Shown: positions 12,501 through 27,500 of the stretch, piece after piece
How positions within the stretch are numbered: the stretch's first letter is position 1
How the letters are laid out: each line of letters opens with the position of its first letter
NCBI GenBank assembly: GCA_964016885.1
Contig: OZ024743.1
Coordinates: 121,767,650 to 121,831,649, forward strand
DNA length: 64,000 bases
Direction of reading: 5' to 3'
From: Eledone cirrhosa
Taxonomy: Eukaryota; Mollusca; Cephalopoda; Octopoda; Eledonidae
The notes under the pieces: generated by a model
The model's database searches: none
What the model was told of the DNA's origin: nothing
The model's input: only the letters and a program-made list of their open reading frames with translations
Program-made: the position numbers and the translations under genes

Positions 12501-15500
12501 TGGTAGAGTATGGCCACCTAGCTTCCCAATCTTGAATCCATTGGACTACTATGGTCAAGAAGGAAGTCAATCAACACTCCCATAACACTATAAAATCTCT
12601 CAAGTCCACCATAACTATCACATTGTATTGAAGCAGTCATCGATGTTAACAATGATTTGTTGAGTAGATGCGTCAAGAAGAGACTCAAGATTATTCATGC
12701 CAATATTTTCTCAAAGAAAGCTCTTCTTTCATGACTTATGCATCATTTACTAAATTCATGCAAATATCCTCAATGAACTGAGAAACCCTGTATCATCATT
12801 ATTTAATGCCAGCTATATGTATAGAAAACTCTTCAGCTGTATCAAAGACATGACAACCTCTCTACTGCTGATGCCATGATAAAATGCACTCAGAGTATGG
12901 AAACATATGTAAGCAAGATGTAGGCCTTTGACCCATCTGAGAGGTCAGTAACTCAGCTTAAATACTAGCAAGGAAGACAGACATTAAATGATGATGATGA
13001 TGGCTGCAATAGTCTTCTGGTTGAATTGTGTGGATTGGAATAGACTACAGACTTTTCCATGTTGGCTTGAGTTGGATAGCTTGTAAAGACCAAATCAATA
13101 CTTAATAGGAACTACTGTCTTCCTAGGCAGGTAAGGGGTCAAGTCTCACCTATGTTCTAGTTTTGATATGGTTTCTAGAGCTGGATGGTGTTCCTAATAC
13201 CAATGACTTTATAGTGCACTAGGTGTACTGTTGATGTTTATAATAGTTTCAAAAAACATTTTAAATGTTTTCTTTCATAAAAAAAAGATACATTTTCTAC
13301 AGTATAGTGACTGCTTCATGTATGTACTTTTCCAAATGTGATATTATATTAGGAAACAAAAGCAGGATTGTTATGATAGTAAACATTAGGCACTGGCTAA
13401 TGCAAAATAAATAAACATAAATTTTAATCTAAAGCATTTGATGCTACTTACAAGAGATGGTCCAAGGGAAGTTTACAGATATTGAAAATGTAAGAAAAAA
13501 AAACTAAAAATACTATTTTAATGTGGTTCCAGCTATTCCAGTACAATATGGAATTGTGAATAACAAACTGTGGTGTCAATAGATTTAATATACATTTTTT
13601 TTTTAAATTAATTAGTTAAGAAAAACAAAGTCAAAGGAAAAAGAGATTACTTGCCTTAATATTAAAATATGGGGCCAAATAAACAGAATTCCAGGTATTA
13701 TTATTTTCATAATTCATATATTTTTGTGCTAATGTATTCATATCGATTTTTGTGCGAAAATGTTCATAATCACAGGTTTCTGATTCATTTTTCTTTTTTA
13801 TAAAACATTGGTCATAAGGAGAACCCTAAATGAAAAGAATATCAACTGTATTTGCAACGCTTTTCATTAATTTATTTACTTTCTTTTTTCAAATTAATTC
13901 TTCTAATTTATATCTTTTAACCTTGTTAAACAGAGTTAATTTGTAAATATTACCAATGAAGAATATGACATAAGTCATATCCTTCAATCGAAGATCATCA
14001 AGTACTTTATCTATAACAAATGTATAAATAAGTATCCGTATTCAAATTACCGTTATAGAAATAATTATTTTAATCAATTAACGTTTTTAGTCATTGGAGT
14101 TTCTAAAAGTTTTTTATTTTACTTTTTTGTTAGTATTGAAAATGTTTGGTGTTGAATTACCTCCCTTCAACTATAAAATCAGCACATAACTACGCTGTCA
14201 AAGGCATAACTGTAAAAATATTTCTGAGGAAAGCTTTAAATTGATGAGGGTTGACTAATGTAATAAATAACATGTAAATAATGCTATATTGTATTATAGA
14301 TAATATAAAATATTACAAAATACTTACACTCCCTTTAGGTTTAAAAATGTCGCAATCATAGACATAGCCATGCCATGGTACACTTAAAATAAATTTCTGA
14401 GGGGGAACTTCATTTGCCATGAATTCATCAAAACCTAGAATAGAAAAAAAATAGTCAATGTAATATATTGAATAGATAAAATAATTACCTTAGACATTCT
14501 TCAAATTATCTTGTAATAGAACGTATAATAATTGGAATTATGGTGTTAAAAATATAAATGAATACTCCAAATATTTGATTATTTTCAAAATCAATTGAAA
14601 CACATAAGCAGTGTATTTCATTAGAAATATGGTAATGAAAGGCTTAAGCTGGTGTTTGAAACATAAAACAGTCTTACATAAATTATGATATAAAGTTTTA
14701 ATATAATTATGAACACTATAAAATGTGCAGTTTTGTATCACAAAACCAGTTGTACTTTCAGGTGGATTAGTATAAAAAATTTAAATTATTTCATTTCAAA
14801 GGGAAATTGGCTGATATATTTAGTTTCATTTACATCATGTTTAAAAAAGAAAAAAGGGGGTGATTATAAACTGAAAATAAAATGTAAATTTTGTCAACAA
14901 ATAACCTTATTAAAAGAAGTTCTTGATATGGAAAATATCAACATTACGCTTGTATTTAATTATATAATTGAGCTGTTGTAGTCTACTTACCTAACTCTAA
15001 TTTAGTAAATGGAACTGTAGCTTGAGCCATACAATGTGTTTTTTCAGTGTTAAGAAAGCTTTCGGGGGTTAGCATAAAATAATCACAAATACTAAGCATT
15101 TTACTTATAAAATTGCACTGGGATTCATAACAAGGTGGGAACCAGTTGATAAGGCACAGAAACTGTAAAAGAAGAATAGGTTTTATAGACATGATGTAAA
15201 ATGTACTTCTATATACAAATAAGGCTGTTGATGTTGCTACTATTTTCGTGTGTGGACTTAGGATGCTACTGTAGTAGTGTTGTAGATGTATTTGGGGGTG
15301 ATTTTCTTTGCATGTAGTGGAAGAGAATGTGAGGTTTGTAGCTGACTGGTGCAATAAGCTGTGTTCTTGACATCTCTATACAATCTTCCATTTCAAATAT
15401 TTTTGTTTTTAGTCTCTGTGCAACCAGCTGCTTCATGTTCTTTCTAATTTATTGTGGAGATTAGTGGACTCAGACAGGGTTGGTATAATCTATGATATAT

Positions 15501-18500
15501 CTAAGGTATAGTTTGTATACTAATGTTGTTATTTCTTTTATCATCATTGTTTTACATCTGCTTTTCTATGCAGGCATGAGTTGGACATGTTGTCACAGTC
15601 AGAGGTTAGACAGATAGAAGAACTATGTCTTGCTCCTATGTTCCATTTTTGGCATGGTATCTATGGCTGGATGCCCTCCCTAATGCCAGTCAAATAACAG
15701 AATGTACTAGATGCATTTTATTAGGAGCCAACACTAAAGATGTCATGTTCTGATGGGAAGAGGCCTTGTAAAGGAGACAATGGTACCTGGTCAATTGTCC
15801 CTGAGTGATTGACAGGGAGATAAATGGGAGAGAGAGCCAAAGTGTTGGGCAGTAGATGTTGTTAGAAGTGGCTTTGAGAGAGGGAGTGGTGGCTGGCAGC
15901 TCAGTGATGGCTATTAGTGCTCAACTTTCTTTATTGTCTTCTCCATGTACTGTGAATATTGTAGAGGTATTGTATATAGTTTCCTCATGTGTGAGGTACA
16001 TGTATGGAGAGAATTGTAGGTGCTACTTTAAATATGTTTTTAGAGATGGGTTTTTAAGTATTTGATATAACTGTGATATTGTCTGTACACAATGGTGGTG
16101 GATTGGTAGAATTGATAGAGCATCAGATAAAATGCCATTGTGATATTTGTTCTGGCCCTTTACATTCTAAATTCAAATCCTGCCAAGATTAACTCTGCAT
16201 TTTATCCTTCGAGGATCAATAAAATAAAGCGCGAGTCATGTACTTAAGTTGATTTAATCAACTTTGCCCTTTCCCCAAATTTGCTGGTCTTGTGCCTAAA
16301 ATAAAAATCAATATTTTCTGCATACAAAGATATGTGTATGTTTTACAAAGGTGTTGAAAGGTTGTGTAGGTATAAATAGAAAAGAGTTATAGATAAGACA
16401 GAGCCTAGTGGTACCCCATTCAAAAGATTGTAGACTCTAGACACATTACTGTGTACTAAATAAGCTTGACAACCGAAAGTGTAGTCTGCTAGCCAGCATT
16501 TTGTGTTGTAAAGGTGGGTAGCAGAGATGTAGTTGAAAGCTTTTCTAATGTCAATAGGAGTTAGAAAAGCTTTTCTCAGGCCAATATTAGTTATTTTTTA
16601 GCTTTTGGAGCTATCACATATTTTAATGTGAGACATGTGAGTAATGCAGTGGTCAAGTGTAGTGCATGAATCCATGTTGTCATTTAGAAAGAAGATTGTA
16701 TGGGTTGGTCAAGTCAAGGATAAGTGTTTCTAAGATTTTTTTATGATGTTCATAGAAAGGAGATACCTGCTTCAGTTAAATTTTCTTAGGGTTTAAAATT
16801 GCAATGATTTATCGCAGTTTTCAGATTCAGGGGTATGTAATGATTTCTAGTATAGGCACAAGGCCAGTAATTTGGGGGGAGGGGAAAGTCGATTAAATAG
16901 ACCCCAGTGCGTGACTGGTACTTTATTTTATCGACTCCGTAAGGATGAAAGGCAAAGTTAACCTCGGCGGGATTTGAACTCAGATCATAAAGGGCTGTAA
17001 CTCTATGCTGCAAAGCATGGCGTCCGACCCTCTACCGATACTGCCAATCCACAGCGGTACATAATAAAAGGAGTATAACATGTAGCTGAAGATAAGCTAA
17101 ACTGGAAGACCATATTTACAGATTACTTAAGTAAAATCTGTCAAAATAAAACATTCTTCTTCTGCCATGTTTGTTCAAGAAATAAGATTATAAAAAGCTT
17201 AAGAAATAAAAATAATAATAATAATAATGAAATTATTGTGTAAAGTGCTCAGGTGCACTACAACTCATCAAAGGTGCATGTATAGTACATAGAATAATAC
17301 ACAAATGTCAGGGAAGTGAATAGTGTATGAGTCATGGTATACATGTATATATGTGTATGGAGGGGGAACATTAGGTGTAGTGTTGGCGAATCTTGGGAAG
17401 CATGGAGGCCTTAAGGGATGCAGTGTCTGGACAGCTAACAACCGATGCAGGTAGTTTGTTCCATGCTTCAGCAACTCTGAGCGTGAAAAAATGTTTCCGA
17501 AAGTCATGGGAGCTGTACTGTTTTCTGACTTTGTGGGCATGTCCACATGTGTTAGACACATGGAAATCAAAAAGGTACTCAGGGTTGTTGTTGGCAAGAT
17601 GGTTAACAATTTTGTGGGTGTTTACCAAGTCAGTTGCCAGGCGTCGGAGCTTCAATGTATCCATGCCCAGGGAAGCAAGGTGTTCAGAGTATGGTAGATG
17701 CCTGATGGAGGGTATTCGCTTGGTTGCACGTCTCTGAACAGTTTCCAGGCGGTCAATGTTCTGAGCAAAATAGGAGTTCCAGACTGGTGATGCAAATTCT
17801 AAGTGTTGCCGCACCATAGCCATGTACAGCTTTAAATAGATAGCTGGAGAGCAGTTCACAAGGGTCTTGCTGAGTGATGCTAAGACACCCTCGGCCCTAT
17901 TGACAATTTTAGAGACGTGCTTCGTCCAATGCAAATTGCTGCTGACCGTAATGCCAGGTCACTTTCACAAGAAGACTTCTTGATATTAGTGTTGTGGAGG
18001 GAGTATGTGGACGCTGGGTTTTTACTCCCAAAATGCATGGTGGTGCACTTGTCCACAGCTAGCTTGAGTTGCCAGTCCATGAGCCATTGTTGCATTGTGT
18101 CCAGGTCAGACTGCAGGCAAGATCTATAGTGTTCAGGATCTGTCCTTTTTATCTGAAGGTACAGCTTGATGTCATCTGAGTACTTTAGTACTGTGGCATT
18201 CTTTAAGTTGGCATCAATGTCATTAATATATGCCACAAACAAAAGGGGGCCAAGAACAGATCCCTGTGGTACACCAGATGACATCTCATATAGTGAGGAA
18301 TGCTGTCCCAGAACCGTGACTACTTCTCTTCGACTGAGAATGAAGGACTTCAACCAGTTAAAAAGATCATCCTTCACACCCATAAAATAACAATAGTATG
18401 TTGAAATCAAAATTGCTAAATGATATGATCAAAACAGATACATACATTTTAGGCAGTGTATTTAATTCACATTGTAATTTTAATGAAATAAAAATGCTTT

Positions 18501-21500
18501 CAGAGATATAGATATAAACAATTTTTAAATGCATTTAAAGTCCTGCAAATTATATAGTCATTAACACATTTATATCAAGGCAGTGAACTGGCAGTTGTCA
18601 AGGCATTGGATAAAAATGTCTTGATATTTGTTCTGGTTCATTGTGCTCTGAGTTAACTTTGCCTTTCATCCTTTCAAGGTCAATAAATAAATTACCAATC
18701 CAGGGCGATTTCCTCATTTTATCTCTCTCCCTCTCTGAATGAAAGTACCAGTCCAGTACTTCTATCTCTCTCTCGCTTCATCTCCTCCTCTCTTCCTCTT
18801 TCTCTGGAAGAAATTAGCTATTATCCAACCTGGAGAAGGATGGGCTCTGCCAAATTTAAAATGCTCAAGACATGCCATGCATCATGACAACATCCCTACA
18901 ACTCCATCAATAGTTAAGGGCCCTTTATTACTTTCAACATTTTTAGCACTGGGTTTTTATGGGGGGGGGGGGGTTCTTTACTGGAGTAATTAATTCTATA
19001 ACTAGTTTTAGAGTTAAGATTGACTGAAATGTAAACTTACAGATATATCAGCAGAAATGGAAACCAACTGAGATTTTAAATCTGATATCACACTGGTAAT
19101 CTCAGTAACATTTTCTGCAGATATTTCTGATGTGAAGGTCTGGTGCAGATCTAGCAAAAAGATGTCTGCGAAGAAAATATTTGCTTTTTTTGTTTCATCA
19201 ACTATCCATGCCTGAGTCAGTTGTCTATCATGAAATTTTTTAGGAAAATGACCTGAAAAATAAAAAAATAAAAAAATGATATATATATATTTTACATTAA
19301 AATTGATGAAAACTCGATTTTGATGTCAGTACTTAATTGGTGCTACTGCTTCCCGCAACCACCAGCCCATCTGAGAGGTCAGTAGTACCAATTAAGTACT
19401 AGCTTGGAGAAATGGAAACGCAACCATGCCTCTCCTGGTCTTGATGGTGTTACGTACCTGCTTCTAAAACGTGGTGGGTACTTCCTTCTGCACCAACTAT
19501 CACACTTCTTCCAATTCTGTCTGAACAACGATGCTACTACAGAACAGTGGAAAACTGCCAGTGTCATTCCTCTGTTCAAAAAGGGTGACCGCACATCACC
19601 TGTGAACTATCGTCCAGTCAGTCTTACTAGCTGCATTGCCAAACTGATGAAATCCTGTGTCAGAGAAACACTTAGGAACTTTTGGAACTGTCACAGTCTT
19701 ATCCGGCCCTCACAATTTGGATTTATCCCGAACTCCAGCTGCTGTGATCAACTTATCGAGTTTCTTGAAGACATCACCCGGATCACTGATGGCGGCTCAT
19801 GGGTGGATGTTGTTTACCTTGACTTTGCTAAAGCTTTCAATTCTGTGCCACACAAAAGGCTTATGGCAAAACTCTCTGCAATGGGTGTGAAGTATGATCT
19901 TTTTAACTGGTTGAAGTCCTTCATTCTCAGTTGAAGAGAGGTAGTCATGGTTCTAGGGCAGCATTCCTCACCATATGAGATGTCATCTGGTGTACCACAG
20001 GGATCTGTTCTTGGCCCCCTTTTGTTTGTGGCATATATTAATGACATAGATGCCAACTTAAAGAATGCCACAGTACTGAAATATGCAGATGACATCAAGC
20101 TGCACCTTGAGATAAAAAGGACAGATCCTGAACACTATAGATCTTGCCTGCAATCTGACCTGGACACAATGCAACAACGGATCACAGACTGGCAACTCAA
20201 GCTAGCTGTGGACAAGTGCACCACCATGCATTTTGGGAGTAAAAACCCAGCGTCCACATACTCCCTCCACAACACTAATATCAAGAAGTCTTCTTGTGAA
20301 CGTGACCTGGGCATTACGGTCAACAGCGATTTGCGTTGGACGAAGCACGTCTCTAAAATTGTCAAGAAGGCAGAGGGTGTCTTAGCATCTTTCAGCAAGA
20401 CCCTTGTGAACCCCTCTCCAGCTATCTATTTAAAGCTGTATATAGCTATGGTGCGGCAACACTTAGAATTTGCATCACCAGTCTGGAACCCCTATCTTGC
20501 TCAGAACATTGACCGCCTGGAAACTGTTCAGAGACGTGCAACCAAGCGAATACCCTCTGTCAGGCATCTACCATACTCTGAACACCTTGCTTCCCTGGGC
20601 ATGGATACATTGAAGCTCCGACGTCTGGCAACTGACTTGGTAAACACCCACAAAATTATTAACCATCTTGCCAACAACAACCCTGAGTACCTTTTTGATT
20701 TCCATGTGTCTAACACACATGGGCATGCCCATAAAGTCAGAAAATAGACATGTGGAATTCAAAAACATTGGACCAAAGTATGGCTCAACTTGGATTTGTG
20801 GACAAAAAGTGCAACTCCCTAATTCATAGACTACAAATGGCTGTGATAGCTGGCACCTTCAAAATTTGCAAAACATTCTTGCAATTCAAGGGATGACAAT
20901 TTCTTTTCTTTTACAACCTTGCCACCAGGAAGGTGGCCAGTCAAAAATGTACTCGAAATTAAGAGAAAGAGAAACATACATACAAACATAGTTCTTCCAA
21001 CAACAAAATGTTGACTAGTTGCAAAATTGAGTTTTTTGGGTTTTTTTTAGTGTTTTGTTGAAATTAAAACATTTGTTGCATGCATGTTGAAAAGGTTTTT
21101 TTGCAATTTGGGTGGCAACTGATATTTGAAACTGTGACATTTATATTTGCCCTCAATTTGAGATAAGAAATAGTTGGTGTGATTACAAATAATTCATAAT
21201 TACTGTTTCATGAAAGGAGTAAGCAAACCAATTTCTTCATTGGAAACATAGAAAATAAAAAGGGGGAATAAAAACAGTCTTTGCCAATTAAGTATGTTTT
21301 TAGATAAACATACTTTTTTCAAAGGTTTGGAAAAAGCATGGGCCAAATAATTCCAAGATCCTTTTGGGATAAGGTTGATGAACTTTATTTTGGATAAACT
21401 CCCAAAATGAAAGTAAAATCTTCAACAGGAAACTTGTCACTTAGAGTGAGGTTTAACTCAGTGATGTATGTCAAAGGTGATGTGACAAAACTAGTTCGGT

Positions 21501-24500
21501 AAATATTTGGTTTGAGCTCCTGTGATAACTTTTATAGTACAAGTGGAGTTGATCAATTCCAAATAATGGCATGTACGGACATAGAGGATATAACTAGGCA
21601 GTAAATTAATATCAGCGGAGATGGGGGAAGATACTGATTGAGTTGAAAATATCAGATGGAAAGGGTCATCAGTGAAATTTGACTGAAGCAGACACGCAAA
21701 TGGGGGAAAAACTGAATCAATCTGTAAGTAATGTTGGTGGAAAGGAATGGGATATGAAGTATTCAAAGTTATCTTTTCTGATATGTAACAAAGGTGAAGA
21801 TCCTGATGTGACAAAGTCATCAAGTCAAGCAGGTTTTGCAACTACCTAAAGTATTTTAAGAAATGATTTTTAATTCTAAACAGTGATTCAGCAGAAAATA
21901 TCTAAAAATAAGGTTTTTTAATTTAAATGCTACTAGAGGACAGATAGTTGTTAAAATGTTTAGTAATCTAGGTAAAGACTTTAATTTTCAATGTGATGCA
22001 GTCTAGATGCTGTTTGATACTTTTCAAGAATGGCTTGCTAATGCAACTCCATGTGGTACAGGATGTTAAAAGTTAAATTAGACATATCTGAATATGACAT
22101 CCTTTATAGGTTAATTTTTAGTCAAACTAGACCAACATACAACTTACCAAATGAACAAACAGGGATGAAGAAGTATTAGTGCATTTGAGAAAGAAAAAAA
22201 GAAAAAAAACATCAAAAGCTAGAAGATAAAAAGAGACAAAAAGAAAAACCAAGATAATTAAAGTGTATGGTGTTTAACGTCCATTTTCCACGCAAGCATG
22301 GGCTAGACAGGTTGTCCCATTAGAGGCAAGTTGGGTCGGGTGACAATGTCTTCTCCATATAGGACTGTTTTGGGCTAGGTTTCTACAGCTAGATGCCCTT
22401 CCTAATGCTAACCACATTTACAGTGTGGGCTGGGTGCTTTTTGTCATGACACCTACACGACCACCTAATAGTGAGGGCTGGATGCTTTTTGTTGTGATAC
22501 CAACATAACTTTACAGTGTAAGGGTAGTATAGACAGAAGCGGGTGGGTAGGAGCATAGTGGTTAAGAGGTGCCTACTAGATGTGTGCATGGGAGGGTGTG
22601 TCTTCTGTATTACTGTATAGCGCCAAAGATCTTGATCCTGTAACATTGACTTTGATAGGAGCAATGGCGCAAGGTCAGCTTTTATCACCTTGTCCCAGGT
22701 CTTCCTACTCCATAGCTTCATCAATTTTGATCACCCTGCACCTTTTTATACAGCTGTCTTCCTTCATAGACATCACATGACCATACCAATGCAATCTCCT
22801 CTCTAGCATATTGCATCTGATCCCTCTTATGCCAAGTTTCTCTCTCAGTTCATTTATGCTTTGCTGTCCGTGTAGATTATTACTACACATCCATCGGAAC
22901 ATGCTGTCCGTGTAGATTATTACTACACATCCATCGGAGCATGCTGTCCAAATATCTTCTAGTTGTTGAGAATTTTCTTATGCTTAAAAACTGAGATAAC
23001 TCCTGTCAGTTGTATCATCAAATGAAAATATAACTTTGTTGAGAGAGTGTTGCAGACTACTGTATTATTCAACCAGCAGACTACAATAATTTCAAAAAGT
23101 TAATTACTGAGCTGCAATTATTTTAACTATTTTGGTTTGGCAATGTGTTATTTCTGCATAGCATTGTATCAAATTCATCATCATCATCATTTACGTTTTC
23201 CATGCTGGCATGGGTTAAACAAGTTGTCACTGTCCAAGAGGGAAACTGGATGGTTATGGAGAACCACACCTTGTTCATACATTCCACTTTTGGCATGGTT
23301 TCCACAACTGGATGCTTTTCCTAACACCAACCTCTTTTCAAAGTGTTCTGAGTGCATTTTATTGTGGCACAGATACTACCACTTTACAGAGTGTGCTGGG
23401 TGCATTTTATTGTTGCACTGGCACTACTGTTTTACAGTGTGCTAGGTGCATTTTATTGTTGCACTGGCAGTACTACTTTACAGAGTGTGTTGTGTGCATT
23501 TTATTGTTGCACTACCACTTTACAGAGTTTGCTGAATCAATATTGCAATGTTATTGAGAATATATCTATACAGTTGTTAGCTGTCAGGACACTATATCCT
23601 TCAAAACTTCCATGCTTCCCAAAATTCACCAACACTGCACCTGATATTCCTCATCCATACACACATACGCATGTATCTGTGTGTATATCATGACTCATGC
23701 ACTGTTCACTTTCCTGACATTTGTACATTATTCCATGTACTATACCTGCACCTTTGATGACTTGTAGTGCACCTGAGCACTGTACACAATAATTTTCCAT
23801 ATATTATTATATATATTACCATTTTAACAATCTTGATATGCTAGGTCTTGTAGACTACGATAGTAGATTACAATTACTCATCAAAAAGTTTCAGGATATC
23901 AATGAACAAAACTGCTTCAAATCTGACCATAAATTTAACAGTTTGTGTTTTTGTTCTTGTTTTTTTTTTCTCAGCCTTGTTTGGCTCAGGTGTTTAAGTG
24001 TAATTTCGTTTCATGCAGTAATTACAGTGAAAATGTGTTATATGATAAGTATCAGTTGTACTTACTGAGGTTGTTCCCTTTTGTTTTGTGTGTATTCAAA
24101 AGATCACTCTTCTCTCTTTTACTTGACCTGTATGCTGACCTTAACTACACATGTGTGTGTATTATTTTGACAATGTATTTATGTACTTAATCACAAGTAA
24201 TGGGGAAAAATAAAAAAAAATAAAAAAAAAAAATCACTGTTGGATGTGTATAATGAGAGACAAATAATAACAATTTCTTCATTTTCTTGCTAAATTTTTG
24301 TTTGATTTTGCTGTTGTTGAATTTATTTAAGATATTATAGTGAGCTTTGTTTATACTCAATCAATCCTTCAGTGCTGCAATTATTGATATCATCATTTGG
24401 TTAAGTAAATGTTTTCTTTGCACAGATTACAAAAATTATGTATCCATAATCAAATGGATGTATCATGATCAAATGAAAGATATGTCTCTATGCAGTTGTA

Positions 24501-27500
24501 CAGAAAACCCGCCTTCCCTTGCATACAAACTTAAACCTAGTCAGTAGGCACCTCTTAACCCAATATACACCCCACCCCCCTACTCCATCCTCCCACTGTA
24601 AGGTGGTCGTGTAGGTGACACGACAAAAACACCCAGTCTACACTGTAAAATGGTCGTATAGGAGACACGGTAAAAAGGCTCCCAGTCAACACTCTAAATG
24701 TGGTTGGCATTAGGAAGGGCATCCAGCCGTAGAAAACCTGCCAGAAACAGTTCTGTACGAGCGAGACACGGTCTCCCAACCAATCTTGCCTCAAGTGGGA
24801 CAAAACCGTCCAACCCATGCTAGTGTGGAAGATGGATGTTAAACGATGATGATGATGGTGGTGGTGGTGGTGGTGATTTCTGGATAGGAAACCAGAAAAT
24901 TGGTTTCTAAATAAACAGATAACTAATAATTTTCTAGAAAATAGTATGTTTTTAAAGGAAAATGAAATAATTATTTCTTTATTAGCCATACAGAGCTGAC
25001 ACCAAGAAAATATCAACGATGGTACAGCACAATACAATGTAGGTTGTTTTTTTTTGCATGTAAAAAGTGTTAAACAGAAAAACAACAAACAAAAAATTTC
25101 TAACAAAATAAAATTCTCCAATAGTGGGGAGACTTCTAAAGGTCACTCATGGAGAAGGCCCACAAAATACTATAGCCACCCTGATCACTAGGGCAAGTCC
25201 CCCTTCCTCCAGACATATACTCAGAGCCGACTCATTCATTTAGGTCATGCTCGCCACACTTCTCTCTTCACCCTGATTTTCCTCTTCAAGTGAAACTTGA
25301 AAATAATTAATCAGGGCTTCATCTTTGCATCAGAGCAAACTGCCTGTCATCAACCCTTTCGTGCTTATCCACTACCCAACCTCTTTTGCTATGGCCATCG
25401 GGCAGATGAAAACTGCTTGCCCTTCTCAACTAAAGGAAAATGGCAGTCAATAGCCGGATCCACTCTACACGCAACAGCAGCTGTTTAACATAACTCCACA
25501 AGTCAGCAATCCTCCCCTCTGACAGTGTGCCTTTCATTATTCCCCAAACAGTGCACTTCAGAACAAGCTCCTATCCTCATCAAACTCTTCAATCATTCTC
25601 TTACTATAGGAATTATAGATGGGAAACATAAACATTGATCTTATCTAGTGGCATAATCCACAAAACTTTACAGATTTTGATCAGAAATTCTTGGGTCTCT
25701 TAAAAGTTCGTCAAAATACATCCACATACTTCAGTACCCAATCAAGAAAGAGGCTCCCTACAAACCTCTTCCGCTAACGTCACCTTGCTTATCTCTGTCC
25801 CCTTCTGCACGCCTTCCAGCATGCCTCCTGTAACCCCACAGGAATCTATCCCAAATTATAAAACACATGACAAGGTGCCAATTTTGGGGAATTGTACATC
25901 TCCTCTACCCCAACAATGCCATCTGCCCTACCATCCTATATCTTTCACCTCCAACTCAGCATAAGAGAAATTAGATGAAGTGCATAAAAGAGAAGATATC
26001 ATTGGTATGGACATGTGATGCATGTTGATAATAATCATTAAGTGAAGACATGTCAGAACATGCCAGTAGAAGGAAACTGCAGAAGAGGAAGACCAAGGAA
26101 GACTTGGGTGAAGGTGGTGCTTTCAAAACTCTGAACCTTACACGGGTTATGAAGGAAGGCTACAAAAGGGGGTAAGTTGTGCTGGAGAAGCCCATCCATG
26201 ATGATGATGGTGATAGAGAGCATCTAGAACATGCATGCCAAACATGTAGCCCGAGGGCCACATGTGGTCCTTTACAAGCACACCTGCAGCCTGCACAAAG
26301 GTTTTTACAGCGCTTATTTATCCAACAGACTATATTCTACACATTAATTACCTATTTGATGTTACTTCTAATCACTCTTAAATAAATAATATTACTATTC
26401 AACCCTCCTTCACATTCCATATACATTTGTCAACCGCATGCAACCTAGACAAAACATGACATACAAGAGAGACTTGAAAACATCTTCAAATGTAGATATA
26501 AATATCTTCTTTTCTTTTTTCTTTTTCAAAAGGAGAAACACAGTTGCTACACACATTAAAACAACAGCTTTATACCCTCCCTACATATGTAAAACACATG
26601 ACTAAAGCTCTCAAACTCATGAACACTCATGATAACCTCGTATTTATGAAATTACAAAATATGTAGCCTAAATACTAACATTCCTCTTCAGGATTAGGAA
26701 ATACTTCAGCATTCATCAATTGCTGAAGTTCTACAAAGCTCAAGCATAGCCTAAACCTCACCCAAAACAAGGCTACTGACCAACTGGAAAAGATTCACTC
26801 ACCAACAATCTACAATTACTGGACCACTGGTGTGTTGTTTCTTTCTCCTACATCTTTTAACACTATAACAATGGCTTCTGCTTCCAACTTTCCCATCATC
26901 ATCATCATCACCGTTTTATGTCCATTTTTCCATGCTACCATGGGCTAGACAAGTTGTCCTGTTGTGCAATGTTGTCCAATGTTAGGTCAGGTGACCATGT
27001 CTTGCTCATACAGGACTGATTTTGACTTGATTTCTACAGCTGGATGCCCTTCCTGATGCCAACCTCATTTACAGTGAGTACTGGGTGCTTTTTGTTGTGA
27101 CACCTACACAACCACTTTACAGTGGGAGGGTGGGGTGGGGTATGGGGCATACTCTATATATGCTTCAGTTTCCATCCAATATATCCACCTTTCCCGTAGT
27201 CATCCCTCTAGAATTCTCTCTCTTTTCACATTTTTCCTGTAAATGTTGACCTACTGATATTCAAACTGAACATCAACCATGTTGTTCTCACTGGGCTACA
27301 GACTGCCTACAATGGTTGTGTACACTATCCTTTTTTCTTTTATATGATAAAAAACAAATAGGATAAAAATGATAATGATATGATTAAAAACAAATAATTT
27401 CTCACTCAATAGTTTCTGGTGAGTCAAGTCTGTGAACCAGTTTGAATCCTAGTAAATAGAATTTCATTTCATTTATGCTCTTTGGAAAAGCATAAAAGCT

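Noticed and set aside
21491..21841. 116-codon open frame on the minus strand
   Set aside because: No domain, no splice-site context and no alignment with the host gene. Frames of this size are expected by chance in AT-rich sequence on two strands.
24555..25121. 188-codon minus-strand frame
   Set aside because: It reads the RTE tail and its (gat)n repeat backwards (poly-His run) and has no domain.
25088..25965. Pyrimidine-rich block as a possible host exon cluster
   Set aside because: No continuous frame and no splice pairs that fit the phase of the CTBS-like exons, which already join directly from exon 2 to exon 3.
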